DNA from: Hyphomicrobiales bacterium
GTDB lineage: Bacteria; Pseudomonadota; Alphaproteobacteria; Rhizobiales; Beijerinckiaceae
Direction: 5' to 3'
Length of the DNA stretch: 64,000 nt
NCBI GenBank assembly: GCA_930633525.1
Contig: CAKNFP010000001.1
Location: 2,706,001-2,770,000 of the forward strand
A program made the position numbers and the translations under genes. Within the stretch, counting starts at the first letter, position 1, and each line of letters begins with the position of its first letter. This document shows positions 18,495 to 29,588 of the stretch, one piece after another. Below the pieces are notes generated by a model that had not been told where the DNA came from, ran no database searches, and saw nothing but the letters and a program-made list of their open reading frames with translations.

Positions 18495-18505
18495 TCACAC
18501 CCCAC

Positions 18506-18523
18506 ACTGACTGACCAGTCAGT
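18506..18523. promoter_or_regulatory. Putative TetR operator
   Basis: An 18-bp palindrome, ACTGACTG-AC-CAGTCAGT, with two perfect 8-bp arms and a 2-bp centre. It closely matches the TGACTGACC/GGTCAGTCA half-sites recurrent at TetR-family efflux promoters. It lies immediately upstream of the tetR start codon at 18494. Confidence 0.8.
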
Positions 18524-18691
18524 CAATATAGGCGCGATCAGATCTTGTTTCCAGAGCGGCGGACGAGAAGAATCCAACTCCCGGGAATTCGGACCGAACT
18601 GGCGCAGCCGACGCTCAGATGGATGGGATAACGGAACCGCCCGCCGGCAGCAGGGCGTCCGCCAGTCGACAAGGCTGAGTTGTAGCGTCAG

Positions 18692-19987
18692 TCAGAGGCG
18701 CGGCGCGACGACGATCGGACGCCGGGCCGCGATCAAGGCGGGAATAGCGGCCAGCACCGCACCGCCAAGCGCCAGTCCCACCAAAAGCGGTGCATCGGCC
18801 ATCTTCAAACTGACAGGCAGGACGAGTGCCGTGGACAGAGTGAAGAAATCGCCGAGCAGCAGGGCCGCGACGTATCCGAGGACCACGCCGAGGATCAGCC
18901 CGAACGCCACGATCGTGAAGAGCTGCGTCCAAACCAGTCCGAAGACGGATGCACGCGAGACGCCCAGGGCGCGATAGGCGGAAATCTGTCCGCGGCGATG
19001 GTCAAGATGGCTGATCGCCACCAGCACGATAGCCACCGCGACACTCGCGAGACCGCCAAGCGCAATGATGTTCAAGGCCGCCTGGAGATTGGCGAATGTG
19101 CCGCGCAGCGCTTCGATCTCGTTTTTCGGGACAATGGCCATCGCCACATCGCTGCTGTAGCTCTCCTTGAGGCTCTCCACATCGGCGGCCGACTTGGCGC
19201 GCAGGGCAACGGCGCCGACATTCCGCAGCGGGCGTGTCCATGGCTGCAGCGCCGTGGGAGATGCCAGCGCGCCAATACGCGCACCGCCCTCCCCGGCCGT
19301 CGTCATGACCAAACGCGGCGGGGCCTCGCCGATAATGTCCTCGTCAGGAGACCACGGGCGTACGTCCCGCTTTTGCCAAAAGCTTTCCAGCGGCACGAAG
19401 ATCGCGCGATCCCACGGGGTGCCTGTCCAATTCAGCCGCCCCACGATGGTATAGCTGTTCAGCCCCTTGACGCCCGGTCCGCGACGCCGGTCATCGGGAG
19501 AAAGCGTCACGAGCTCGTTCGGCCCCACGGGAGATCGCGCTCCAACCACCGCCTCGCCCGGCGCCATGAAAATCCGGCCGGCAGCCAATGGGATGCGGCC
19601 GCCATCCGTCGCGAAAGCTGCGGTCGTTCCGATGATCGGCATGCCGCGAAAGCGCTCGCCGAAGACGAGAGGCGCAACGGCCGTGGCACGCTTGTCGGCG
19701 AGAAGCTGCTCCACGACCTGCGGATGCATGCCAATCAGCGGCTCGCGGCGCAGGAGTAGGCTCGACAAGGTCAGATCGACCTCGCTTCCCGGTGCTCCGA
19801 CGACGATATCGAAGCGCGCCGCGGCGTGGTTCGCTGCCTGGACCAGGGCGCGCTCGCCTATGTGCAACGCCAGAACCAGGGCTGCGGCCACAGCGATCAG
19901 CGAAACCAGGATGATCGTGGCAAGCCACATGCGGCGAAGATCGGCCGCGATCAGCTTGAGGGCTATCACGACGCCATCTCCAAGCAA
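18692..19987 (-). CDS. FtsX/MacB-type ABC permease
   Basis: A 431-residue permease with one N-terminal helix (WLATIILVSLIAVAAALVLA), a periplasmic domain of about 250 residues, and three C-terminal helices in FtsX-like arrangement. The opening of the periplasmic region (DIVVGAPGSEVDLTLSSLL, then VAPLVFGERFRGMPIIGTT) resembles permeases found in zinc-regulated ABC loci of other proteobacteria. That similarity is recalled and not tested. It overlaps its partner ATPase by 22 bp. No periplasmic adaptor or DUF2796 protein is encoded beside it, so the substrate is unknown. Confidence 0.82.
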   Translation of the reverse strand: MLGDGVVIALKLIAADLRRMWLATIILVSLIAVAAALVLALHIGERALVQAANHAAARFDIVVGAPGSEVDLTLSSLLLRREPLIGMHPQVVEQLLADKRATAVAPLVFGERFRGMPIIGTTAAFATDGGRIPLAAGRIFMAPGEAVVGARSPVGPNELVTLSPDDRRRGPGVKGLNSYTIVGRLNWTGTPWDRAIFVPLESFWQKRDVRPWSPDEDIIGEAPPRLVMTTAGEGGARIGALASPTALQPWTRPLRNVGAVALRAKSAADVESLKESYSSDVAMAIVPKNEIEALRGTFANLQAALNIIALGGLASVAVAIVLVAISHLDHRRGQISAYRALGVSRASVFGLVWTQLFTIVAFGLILGVVLGYVAALLLGDFFTLSTALVLPVSLKMADAPLLVGLALGGAVLAAIPALIAARRPIVVAPRL

Positions 19988-20673
19988 CCTTCGGACAGAA
20001 TACGCCCTGCGCGCAGGGGAGCGATATGATCAACACGACTGATCAATCGCTCGTCATCGGTAAAGGCGACGAGGGTAACGCGCTCCTCGCGGGCAAGCGC
20101 CAGAAGGCTATCGCCGATAGCCTCGGCCGCATGCGGCGGGAGGTCGCCAGTGGGATCGTCCACCAGCAGAATATCCGGGCGCTTGAGCAGCATCCGCGCA
20201 AGCGCCGCACGCCGCCTCTCGCCCCGGGAGAGATCATCCACCGGCCTGCCTGGATCCGTCAGGCCAACCCGTCCTATCAGCATGACCGCCCGTTCGCGCA
20301 GGGCCGCCGAGCCGCGCCAGAATCCGAAGCCGTTGCCGCGGCCGAGCCCCGTCGGCAGCAGCACATTGTCCATGATGCTGAGACCGGGAAACAAATTGGT
20401 TTCGCGGGACATGAGCCCCATATGGCGCGCACGCCAGCGGTCACGCCTGGGCGCGGAGAGCGCCGCGATATCCACCTCGTTCCACAGCACACGGCCGGTC
20501 GTCGGCTTCTCCAGTCCCGCGAGTATATTGTGCAGCGCTCGCTTGCCGATGTCAGCCCGCCCGGTGACGGCCATCGTTTCCCCGCACCCGAGCCGCAATT
20601 GGGCAACGGATAGTTCAGGGTTCCCATGATCGCGATAGGAGATCGTAACGTCGGCGAGCTCTAATGCCTGCAT
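19966..20673 (-). CDS. ABC ATPase with degenerate catalytic motifs
   Basis: A 235-residue LolD/MacB-type ATP-binding subunit for the overlapping FtsX-like permease. Several catalytic positions are changed. Walker A reads GRADIGKRA (residues 38-46), with Lys44 kept but Arg45 where Ser/Thr should bind Mg. The Q-loop Gln is Arg90. The signature is LSRGE. Walker B ends VDDP, so the catalytic Glu is Asp173. The H-loop His is Asp206. The fold and length are otherwise intact and the frame is open, so this is not a simple pseudogene. It may bind nucleotide weakly or act structurally. Confidence 0.85.
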   Translation of the reverse strand: MQALELADVTISYRDHGNPELSVAQLRLGCGETMAVTGRADIGKRALHNILAGLEKPTTGRVLWNEVDIAALSAPRRDRWRARHMGLMSRETNLFPGLSIMDNVLLPTGLGRGNGFGFWRGSAALRERAVMLIGRVGLTDPGRPVDDLSRGERRRAALARMLLKRPDILLVDDPTGDLPPHAAEAIGDSLLALAREERVTLVAFTDDERLISRVDHIAPLRAGRILSEGCLEMAS

Positions 20674-20810
20674 GGCCAGATACTTCAGTGAGAGGCGACG
20701 GGCGAACGAGCTCGCCCTGCCTGCCTATTTCTATGGCATGAATGGCCACCTTTCGTCGAGATGGATCACAATCGCGTCATGTGCCATTTTCGAGGTAGAC
20801 GCGCCTTTTT

Positions 20811-21413
20811 CTAGGGCGCCTTCGGAAAATTCCGGGCGATATCGGCGAGCGCATCCGGCGTATCGACGTCCCCAACGATCGCGGGATCGTCCACGGCGAT
20901 TTCGAGCACCTGTTCGCGGGCAAGGAGGCGCCGCGCGCCTTCATCTCCGGAGAGCCCCATCACTGGCGCAAACAGCCGGCGCGCCAGAAGCACGGGGTTG
21001 CCCCATTGCCCGCCAAGGGTGGGCACAACAGCCGCAGGGTCAGCGGCATGAACGAAAGCATCGATCAATCGGTCGAGCAGCGAAGCCGAGACTGCCGGCA
21101 TGTCGCCGAGCAAGATGAGCACGCCATCGACATCGGCGGGAAGGGCCGCGATCCCGGCTTGCAGGGACGAAGCAAGACCCGTCGCATAGGCGGCGTTATG
21201 GACTGACGTGACCGGCAGGCCGGTCAAAACCCCTGTCACGGCATCGGCCTCATGTCCCGTGACGACGATGACGGGACGCGCCGTGGAGCCGAGCGCCGCC
21301 AGCACCGCATGGGCGACCAGCGGTCGGCCGCCAAGGGGAATGGTGAGCTTGTTGACCGGCCCCATCCGCGTCGAGCGGCCCGCGGCCAGGACGATCGCGG
21401 CAACCCGGCTCAC
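20811..21413 (-). CDS. MobA/MocA-like nucleotidyltransferase (Mo cofactor maturation)
   Basis: A 200-residue NTP-transferase. The nucleotide-binding start AAIVLAAGRSTRMG, then NKLTIPLGGRPLV, is the MobA/MocA signature, and LILLGDMPAVSASLLD carries the metal-binding Asp. In this operon the likely reaction is CTP plus molybdopterin to molybdopterin cytosine dinucleotide, the cofactor of CO-dehydrogenase-type hydroxylases. It overlaps the MoeA-like gene by 4 bp. In many Rhizobiales these two are one fused protein. Here they are separate. Confidence 0.88.
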   Translation of the reverse strand: MSRVAAIVLAAGRSTRMGPVNKLTIPLGGRPLVAHAVLAALGSTARPVIVVTGHEADAVTGVLTGLPVTSVHNAAYATGLASSLQAGIAALPADVDGVLILLGDMPAVSASLLDRLIDAFVHAADPAAVVPTLGGQWGNPVLLARRLFAPVMGLSGDEGARRLLAREQVLEIAVDDPAIVGDVDTPDALADIARNFPKAP

Positions 21414-22465
21414 GCCTCCTCCCCGTGGCCATCATGGCCGTTGGCGTCCAGATCGGGTTCGCCGCCCTCGCGGGGCTGCGGACGCGAACGGATCTCCATG
21501 AGAAGCCCGCCGACGCCGAGCCGCGTGATATCGGCGCGCGTCACGACGAGGCCGGCGAGCAGCCGATGCAGAACCCAGTCGAACCCATTCTCCTTGGGGG
21601 AACGCGCGCATCCGGGCGCGCCGAGGACAGGCCGGCCGGCGCGCTCCCCCAGAAGCAGCAGGTTGCCGGGATCAACCGGCATGCCGAGATGGCGGATTTC
21701 GCCCCCGACGGTCTCGAGCGCCGCCGGCACCACATCCCGCCGGTCTGCCACCGCCGAGGCGCCGAAGATCACGAGAAGATCGGCTTCCGCGCTGTCGGCC
21801 GCCGTAATCGCTGCGGCCAGCGCCTCGGTGGCATGATCCACCCTCACATCGGCGACCACGGTCGCGCCGGCAGGCGCGAGGCGCTGGCGCAAGACCTTCA
21901 GGGTCTTGTCGATGGTGCTTTCCTTGAGGGAGGGAAGGCGTGTCGAGATAACCGCCACACGCTGCAATCGGTAGGGCGCGACCCGCACGAGGGGCGTTCC
22001 CCGCGCGGCCAGATCCAACGTGCGGGCGAGGATCGCGCCCGCGACCGCATACGGGATGATCTTGACCGTACCGACCATATCGCCGGCAGCGACGGGCCTG
22101 TAGGCCGGGAGTGTCGCCATGGTCACGGTCTCGTCGACCGCGTTGACGGCGTCGATCGCCGGGCCATCGACGACAAGCACGCCGGGGGCCGTCGCATAAA
22201 GATTCGAGCGCCCTGTGAACGGCGCCTCGACCCTCACGCCCGGTCCCGCCACCGCTTCCGCAAGGGTGGCCGCGGCCTCGTCCTCCGGCACGTCGTCCCG
22301 CTCCAGGCGGGCCACGGTGAGCGAGGCAATGCCTGCAGCGCGTATATCGGCAATGTCCGCCGCAACGAGACGATGGCCTTTCTTGATGACCCGCTCAGGC
22401 AGGCGCAGGGAATGCGCGACGATGGCGCCTTCCGCTTCCTGAGCGCTCACCGGGCCAAATTTCAC
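21410..22465 (-). CDS. MoeA/MoaB-like molybdopterin-binding protein
   Basis: A 351-residue protein with the molybdopterin-binding fold seen as the N-terminal part of the molybdopterin-binding/glycosyltransferase family 2 fusion proteins. Motifs include VRVAPYRLQRVAVISTRLPSLKEST, DLLVIFGASAVADRRDVVP and HLGMPVDPGNLLLLG, then GAPGCARSPKENGFDWVL. The last 25 residues (PQPREGGEPD and onward) are low-complexity and look like the former interdomain linker. It is probably involved in Mo insertion or cofactor presentation for the cox enzyme. It overlaps its neighbours by 4 bp on each side. Confidence 0.85.
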   Translation of the reverse strand: MKFGPVSAQEAEGAIVAHSLRLPERVIKKGHRLVAADIADIRAAGIASLTVARLERDDVPEDEAAATLAEAVAGPGVRVEAPFTGRSNLYATAPGVLVVDGPAIDAVNAVDETVTMATLPAYRPVAAGDMVGTVKIIPYAVAGAILARTLDLAARGTPLVRVAPYRLQRVAVISTRLPSLKESTIDKTLKVLRQRLAPAGATVVADVRVDHATEALAAAITAADSAEADLLVIFGASAVADRRDVVPAALETVGGEIRHLGMPVDPGNLLLLGERAGRPVLGAPGCARSPKENGFDWVLHRLLAGLVVTRADITRLGVGGLLMEIRSRPQPREGGEPDLDANGHDGHGEEA

Positions 22466-23160
22466 GACGCGTGCCCCCGCGAGGCCTCAAGCCGCAGCGC
22501 GGCCACGAGCTCACCCAGAATGGCAAGCGCGATCTCGGCCGGACTGATAGCACCGATCGGCAAACCGATAGGCGCCTTGATGCGCGCGACGTCCGCATCG
22601 GAAAAACCTTGCGCCCTCAAACGCTCCAGCCGCTTGGCGTGAGTCTTGCGCGAACCGAGCGCGCCCACGTAGAAGGCCTCGCTTCTCAGCGCCGCCACGA
22701 GCGCGGGATCATCGATCTTGGGATCATGGGTCAGCGCGGCAAAGGCCGTATAGCGATCGAACGGCATGTCCTTGAGCGCTTCTTCCGGCCATTCGGCCAG
22801 AAGCCGCACGTCAGGGAAACGCTCCGGCGATGCGAAAGCCGTGCGCGGGTCGATGACCGTGATATCGAGGTCGATCAACCGCGCCATGGGCGCCAGCGCC
22901 TGACTGATATGCACGGCGCCCGTCACGACGAGTCTCACGGGGGGGACCTGCACGGTGAGGAAATAGCCGCCGCTCTCGGTCTCGACCACGCCGCTCTTGC
23001 CGAGCCGCAGCCGCTCGACAATCGCCTCCGCAAGAGGATCGCTCGCCACCTCCGCCGCCTTCACCAACCGCTGTTCACCGGTTTCCAGGGGCGTCACCAG
23101 GACGGCAGCCCTGCGGGCCACTCGCTCGGCATTGAGCGCAGCGAGATGTTCGAGCTTCAT
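22462..23160 (-). CDS. XdhC-family protein, Rossmann-domain half
   Basis: The 232-residue product corresponds to the C-terminal XdhC domain with its lead-in. VTGAVHISQALAPMA is the dinucleotide-type motif, and the signature end GALGSRKTHAKRLERL plus APIGLPIGAISPAEIALAI is unmistakable. XdhC/CoxF proteins bind Mo cofactor, promote its sulfuration and hand it to the hydroxylase. The companion N-terminal domain is encoded by the separate gene upstream, 20 bp away. Confidence 0.88.
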   Translation of the reverse strand: MKLEHLAALNAERVARRAAVLVTPLETGEQRLVKAAEVASDPLAEAIVERLRLGKSGVVETESGGYFLTVQVPPVRLVVTGAVHISQALAPMARLIDLDITVIDPRTAFASPERFPDVRLLAEWPEEALKDMPFDRYTAFAALTHDPKIDDPALVAALRSEAFYVGALGSRKTHAKRLERLRAQGFSDADVARIKAPIGLPIGAISPAEIALAILGELVAALRLEASRGHAS

Positions 23161-23180
23161 CGGATCCCCCTACCAGTCGC

Positions 23181-23504
23181 TCAGAGCAACGGTTCGACGA
23201 AGACACGGATACGGCCGCCGCAGGAGAGCCCCGCGCGCCAGGCCGTCTCGTCCGCGATACCGAACTCGAGCATGCGGGGAGTGGCCTCGGCGATGACATC
23301 GAGCGCCTGCGTGATGACTTCGCCCTCCACGCAGCCGCCGGATACCGAGCCGAGAAAATTGCCCTCGCCATCGATGACCAGATGGCTGCCAACCGGCCGG
23401 GGCGCCGATCCCCAGGTTTCGACGACGGTGGCGACGGCGACCTCGCGACCGGCACGCTTCCAGGCCTCGGCCTCATTCAGGATCTGATTGTCGGTCGCGA
23501 GCAT
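23181..23504 (-). CDS. XdhC/CoxI N-terminal-domain protein
   Basis: A 107-residue stand-alone XdhC_CoxI domain. The motifs ATVVETWGSAPRPVGSHLVI, GSVSGGCVEGEV and GLSCGGRIRVFVEPL are all intact, including the Cys of SCGG that contacts the Mo cofactor. Together with the following gene it reconstitutes a full XdhC in two polypeptides. It is needed for maturation of the coxSLM-type enzyme. Confidence 0.9.
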   Translation of the reverse strand: MLATDNQILNEAEAWKRAGREVAVATVVETWGSAPRPVGSHLVIDGEGNFLGSVSGGCVEGEVITQALDVIAEATPRMLEFGIADETAWRAGLSCGGRIRVFVEPLL

Positions 23505-23559
23505 CGGCGGCCTCCCATTGTTGTCAGCAAGACAAATGCTTGCCCGGATATATCGTAGC

Positions 23560-24780
23560 TTACGCGGCCGGCAGCAACCACCGGCGCGGGTCGGCCGCGC
23601 CCCCTCGGGCCGACAACGCCTCCACCAGCGCCGTCATGGCATTGAGGTTATGCATGGTCCTGAATTCGTCGACATGCGGCAGCATGGCGCGGATGCCCCC
23701 CGCCTTGGCCTGAAAGCCGTCGTAACGCAGAAGCGGGTTGAGCCAGATGAGCCGTCGGCAGGAGCGATGCAGACGGTCCATGGCGGCGCCGAGCTCCGGC
23801 GTCACCTCCCGCTCCAGGCCGTCGGTGAACATCAGCACAATCGCGCCTTGCGCCAGCACCCGCCGCGACCACTGGCGATTGAACTGGGCAAGCGAAGCGG
23901 CAACGCGCGTACCGCCTTCCCAATCCTTGACCAGAAGGGAGGCACTGGCCAGGGCGTCATCAGGATCACGCCGCGCCAGCGCCCGGGTGATATTGGTGAG
24001 ACGCGTGCCGAAAACGAAGCTCGACACGGGTCGCCGCTCCGCAAGCGCATGCAGGAAATGCAGGAAAAGGCGGCTGTAGTCGGCCATCGAGCCCGAAATA
24101 TCGACCAGCGCGACGATGGGCGGATGACGTTCATCACGCTGCCGCCATGCGAGATCGACAAAATGCCCGCCCGTTGCCAGCGCGCGGCGGAAGCTCGCGC
24201 GGGCATCGATACGCCGGCCCCGATGATCAGCGCGCCAGCGGCGCGTCGCCACCTTGTCCTGCGGCAGAATGAGCTTGGCAATGAGCTGCTTGGCCTGAGC
24301 AATCTCCGCCGCCGACATCTGCGCGAAATCACGGCTCGCCAGCCTCTCGCGATCCGACATGGTGAACTGGGCCGACAATTCGAGTTCACGCTTCGGCGGC
24401 GGAGGCTCGCGCGTGCCGGTGGGAAAGGCGCTCGCCACCCGCTCCGCGCCAGGCTTCGGCTTGTCCTCGGACTTCTGCTCGCCCGGCGCGATCGGCGATA
24501 GCGCAGCGATCAGTTTTTCGACGAGCGCGCGCCGGCGCCAGAACAGGCGGAACGCCTGGTCGAAAATCACCGTCTGCTCGTGCTTCTTCACGAAAATGGC
24601 GTGGAGCGTCCAGTAGAAGTCCTCGCGCGTGCCGACATGGGCCGCCTCCACGGCGCCGATCGCATCGATCACAGCACCCGGACCGACGGGCAGGCCAGCC
24701 GTGCGCAACGCCCGCGCGAAATAGGTGATGTTGTCAGCGAGATGGCCGCTGGCCTCCGTATCGCCAGCCGCTTTCGGCAT
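23560..24780 (-). CDS. coxE: VWA-domain protein, CoxE type
   Basis: A 406-residue CoxE homologue. The C-terminal von Willebrand A domain shows the MIDAS motif VALVDISGSMADYS and a later TDGLERE. The N-terminal half is basic and helical. CoxE works with the MoxR-type AAA+ protein CoxD (next gene upstream, separated by one base) as a chaperone pair, shown in Oligotropha to be required for assembly of the Cu/Mo site. For a form II enzyme the exact job is less clear. Confidence 0.9.
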   Translation of the reverse strand: MPKAAGDTEASGHLADNITYFARALRTAGLPVGPGAVIDAIGAVEAAHVGTREDFYWTLHAIFVKKHEQTVIFDQAFRLFWRRRALVEKLIAALSPIAPGEQKSEDKPKPGAERVASAFPTGTREPPPPKRELELSAQFTMSDRERLASRDFAQMSAAEIAQAKQLIAKLILPQDKVATRRWRADHRGRRIDARASFRRALATGGHFVDLAWRQRDERHPPIVALVDISGSMADYSRLFLHFLHALAERRPVSSFVFGTRLTNITRALARRDPDDALASASLLVKDWEGGTRVAASLAQFNRQWSRRVLAQGAIVLMFTDGLEREVTPELGAAMDRLHRSCRRLIWLNPLLRYDGFQAKAGGIRAMLPHVDEFRTMHNLNAMTALVEALSARGGAADPRRWLLPAA

Positions 24781-24781
24781 G

Positions 24782-25693
24782 TCAGGCCGCCTTCAGCTCG
24801 GCCTGGACGGCGTCGAGCATCGCCTTCACGGCCGAGCCCTGCATTTTCTGGATATCGTCCTGATACTTCAGGAGAACGCCGAGGGTATCCGACACGACGG
24901 CCGGATCGAGCGCAACCGCATCGAGCTCGACCAGGGCCGACGCCCAGTCCAGCGTCTCGGCGACACCCGGCGCCTTGAAGAGTTCTTCCTTGCGAATGGC
25001 CTGGACGAAGGCGACGATCTCGCGCGTCAGCTCGGCCGGAGCATTCGGGAGGCGCGCCTTGACGATGGCGAGTTCGCGCTCGGCATCGGGATAATCGACC
25101 CAATGATAGAGGCAGCGGCGCTTCAGGGCGTCATGCACCTCGCGCGTGCGATTGGAGGTAATGAGGACGACAGGCGGATTGTCGGCGCGGATCGTGCCGA
25201 ATTCCGGCACCGTGACCTGGAAGTCCGACAGCACCTCCAGAAGGAAAGCTTCGAAAGCCTCGTCAGTGCGGTCGAGCTCATCGATCAGAAGCACGGGCGG
25301 CCCGGCGGTATCGGGTTCCAGCGCCTGCAGAAGCGGCCGCTTCAGGAGATAGCGCTCGGAGAATACATCCGCCTCCAGCCGCTCCCGATCCGTTTCGCCC
25401 GCCGCCTCGCCGAGGCGGATCGCCATCATCTGCGCCGCATAGTTCCATTCATAGACCGCCGAGGCGACATCGAGCCCCTCGTAGCATTGCAGCCGGATGA
25501 GACGCCGGCCGAGCGCCCCTGCCAGAACCTTGGCGATCTCGGTCTTGCCAACGCCCGCCTCACCTTCGAGGAACAGCGGGCGGCCCATGCGCAGGGCGAG
25601 AAACAGCACCGTCGCAAGCGGCCGATCCGCCACATAGCCCGCGCTGCCAAGAAGCGTGAGTGTTTCATCGATGGAAGGCGGCAAGGATGTCAT
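24782..25693 (-). CDS. coxD: MoxR-type AAA+ ATPase, CoxD type
   Basis: A 303-residue AAA+ ATPase. Walker A is EGEAGVGKTEIAK near residue 40, Walker B LLIDELDRTD near residue 140, and sensor 1 VLITSNRTREV. It is a MoxR-family chaperone coupled to the downstream VWA protein. It acts after translation on the molybdenum hydroxylase and does not contribute to catalysis. The 69-bp gap from coxM and the 1-bp gap to coxE support one transcript. Confidence 0.92.
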   Translation of the reverse strand: MTSLPPSIDETLTLLGSAGYVADRPLATVLFLALRMGRPLFLEGEAGVGKTEIAKVLAGALGRRLIRLQCYEGLDVASAVYEWNYAAQMMAIRLGEAAGETDRERLEADVFSERYLLKRPLLQALEPDTAGPPVLLIDELDRTDEAFEAFLLEVLSDFQVTVPEFGTIRADNPPVVLITSNRTREVHDALKRRCLYHWVDYPDAERELAIVKARLPNAPAELTREIVAFVQAIRKEELFKAPGVAETLDWASALVELDAVALDPAVVSDTLGVLLKYQDDIQKMQGSAVKAMLDAVQAELKAA

Positions 25694-25762
25694 ACGGTCA
25701 CTCCAGCCGCGGCCCTGGAACCGGGTCCGGCTGTCTAGCCGTCTCAGGTCAACGCGGCGCCG

Positions 25763-26572
25763 TCAAGACGCGCGCGCCGCCGCCCTGGCCACCGCGCGCC
25801 TTGCCATCACTGCCACTAACTGGGCGCGATAGGCGGGATCCGCGTGGATGTCGCCGATGAGGCCATCCGGGGACACCTTCAGGCCCTCGATCGACTTCGG
25901 CGAGAACCGCGCCTTCAAGGCGGCCTCGAATTCCGGGAGCCGGAAGACGCCGTTCTCACCCGCACCCGTGACCGCGACGCGAATATCACTGCCGCGCTTG
26001 GCCACGAAAACGCCGGCCAGCGCATAACGGGATGCCGGATTGCGGAATTTCTCATAAGCCGCGCGGTTCACGACCGGAAAGATCACCTTGGTGATGAGCT
26101 CGCCATCCTCGAGCGCCGTTTCGAACAGGCCGGTGAAGAACTCATCGGCCGTCAGTTTGCGCTTCGTCGTCACGATGGTCGCGCCGAGCGCGAGGCAGGC
26201 CGCCGGGTAATCCGCCGCCGGATCGTTATTGGCGATGGAACCGCCGATGGTGCCGCGATGACGCACTTGCGGATCACCGATCACATGGGCGAGTTCGGCC
26301 AGCGCCGGCAGCGCCTGCTGAAGCTCCGGCGACTGCTCGACGGCGGCATGGCGCGTCATCGCGCCGATGACGACCGTTCGTCCGCGCAGCTCGATGCCGG
26401 CGAGCTCCGTGACCTTGTTGAGATCGATGAGCGCCGATGGCGAGGCCAGCCGCTGCTTCATGGTCGGCAGCAACGTATGCCCCCCGGCGAGGAACTTGGC
26501 GTCCTCGACCTTGGTGGCGATATTGACGGCTTTGCGCAGGCTGTCGGGGCGATGATAGTCAAAGGCATACAT
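25763..26572 (-). CDS. coxM: FAD-binding medium subunit, CoxM/CutM type
   Basis: A 269-residue flavoprotein subunit of the xanthine-oxidase family. Both FAD-binding signatures are present: FLAGGHTLLPTMKQR near residue 35 and GTIGGSIANNDPAADYPA near residue 105. It passes electrons from the iron-sulfur subunit to the acceptor. A GTG five codons upstream is also possible, but ATG 26572 (MYAFDYHRP) is the family's usual start. Confidence 0.93.
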   Translation of the reverse strand: MYAFDYHRPDSLRKAVNIATKVEDAKFLAGGHTLLPTMKQRLASPSALIDLNKVTELAGIELRGRTVVIGAMTRHAAVEQSPELQQALPALAELAHVIGDPQVRHRGTIGGSIANNDPAADYPAACLALGATIVTTKRKLTADEFFTGLFETALEDGELITKVIFPVVNRAAYEKFRNPASRYALAGVFVAKRGSDIRVAVTGAGENGVFRLPEFEAALKARFSPKSIEGLKVSPDGLIGDIHADPAYRAQLVAVMARRAVARAAARAS

Positions 26573-26638
26573 GTCTGTCTCTCCCACCAGGGAAACGGGT
26601 GCGAGGCCCGTGTTTGCGTCGGGCCGCTCAACCGAATT

Positions 26639-28999
<2,361 letters not shown>

Positions 29000-29090
29000 C
29001 TCAGCCTCCCGCGCCTGTCGGCGTCTTCTCCCGGATATCCCCTGCCGATTCTGTTTTTTTGCCGTCAGCCCGGCCTTTGCGGCGACGTCG

Positions 29091-29588
29091 CTATTCGGCG
29101 GCGTGCTTCATCGGCGCAGAGCCGCCCATGGCCTCGGCACCAGCCGCAATCGCCTTGACGATGTTGTGGTAGCCCGTACAGCGGCAGATATTCCCCTCAA
29201 GCTCCTCGCGGATGGTCTGCTCGTCCAGATGATGGCCGCAGCGCGCGACGATATCGACGGCGGACATGATCATGCCGGGCGTGCAGAAACCGCACTGCAG
29301 GCCATGATGCTCGCGAAAAGCCTCCTGCATCGGGTGCAGCGCTCCATCCGAGGCAAGGCCCTCGATGGTGCGCACGGTCGCGCCGTCGCATGACAATGCC
29401 AGCGTGGTACAGCTTTTGACCGCCTGACCGTCGAGATGCACGACGCAAGCCCCGCATTGACTGGTATCGCAACCGACATGCGTACCCGTGAGCCGCAATT
29501 GCTCGCGGAGGAACTGGACGAGAAGGGTACGAGGCTCAATATCGGCAGATACGGCCTTGCCGTTCACCGTCATGGATACGGCGGTCAT
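29091..29588 (-). CDS. coxS: Iron-sulfur small subunit, CoxS/CutS type
   Basis: A 165-residue subunit with two [2Fe-2S] clusters. The N-terminal plant-ferredoxin-like domain has [16 protein letters not shown] and a fourth Cys in KSCTTLAL. The C-terminal helical domain has CGFCTPGM and [13 protein letters not shown]. It links the Mo centre to FAD. The open frame extends nearly 100 codons upstream, but the ATG at 29588 gives the family's length and is the first gene of the operon. Confidence 0.94.
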   Translation of the reverse strand: MTAVSMTVNGKAVSADIEPRTLLVQFLREQLRLTGTHVGCDTSQCGACVVHLDGQAVKSCTTLALSCDGATVRTIEGLASDGALHPMQEAFREHHGLQCGFCTPGMIMSAVDIVARCGHHLDEQTIREELEGNICRCTGYHNIVKAIAAGAEAMGGSAPMKHAAE

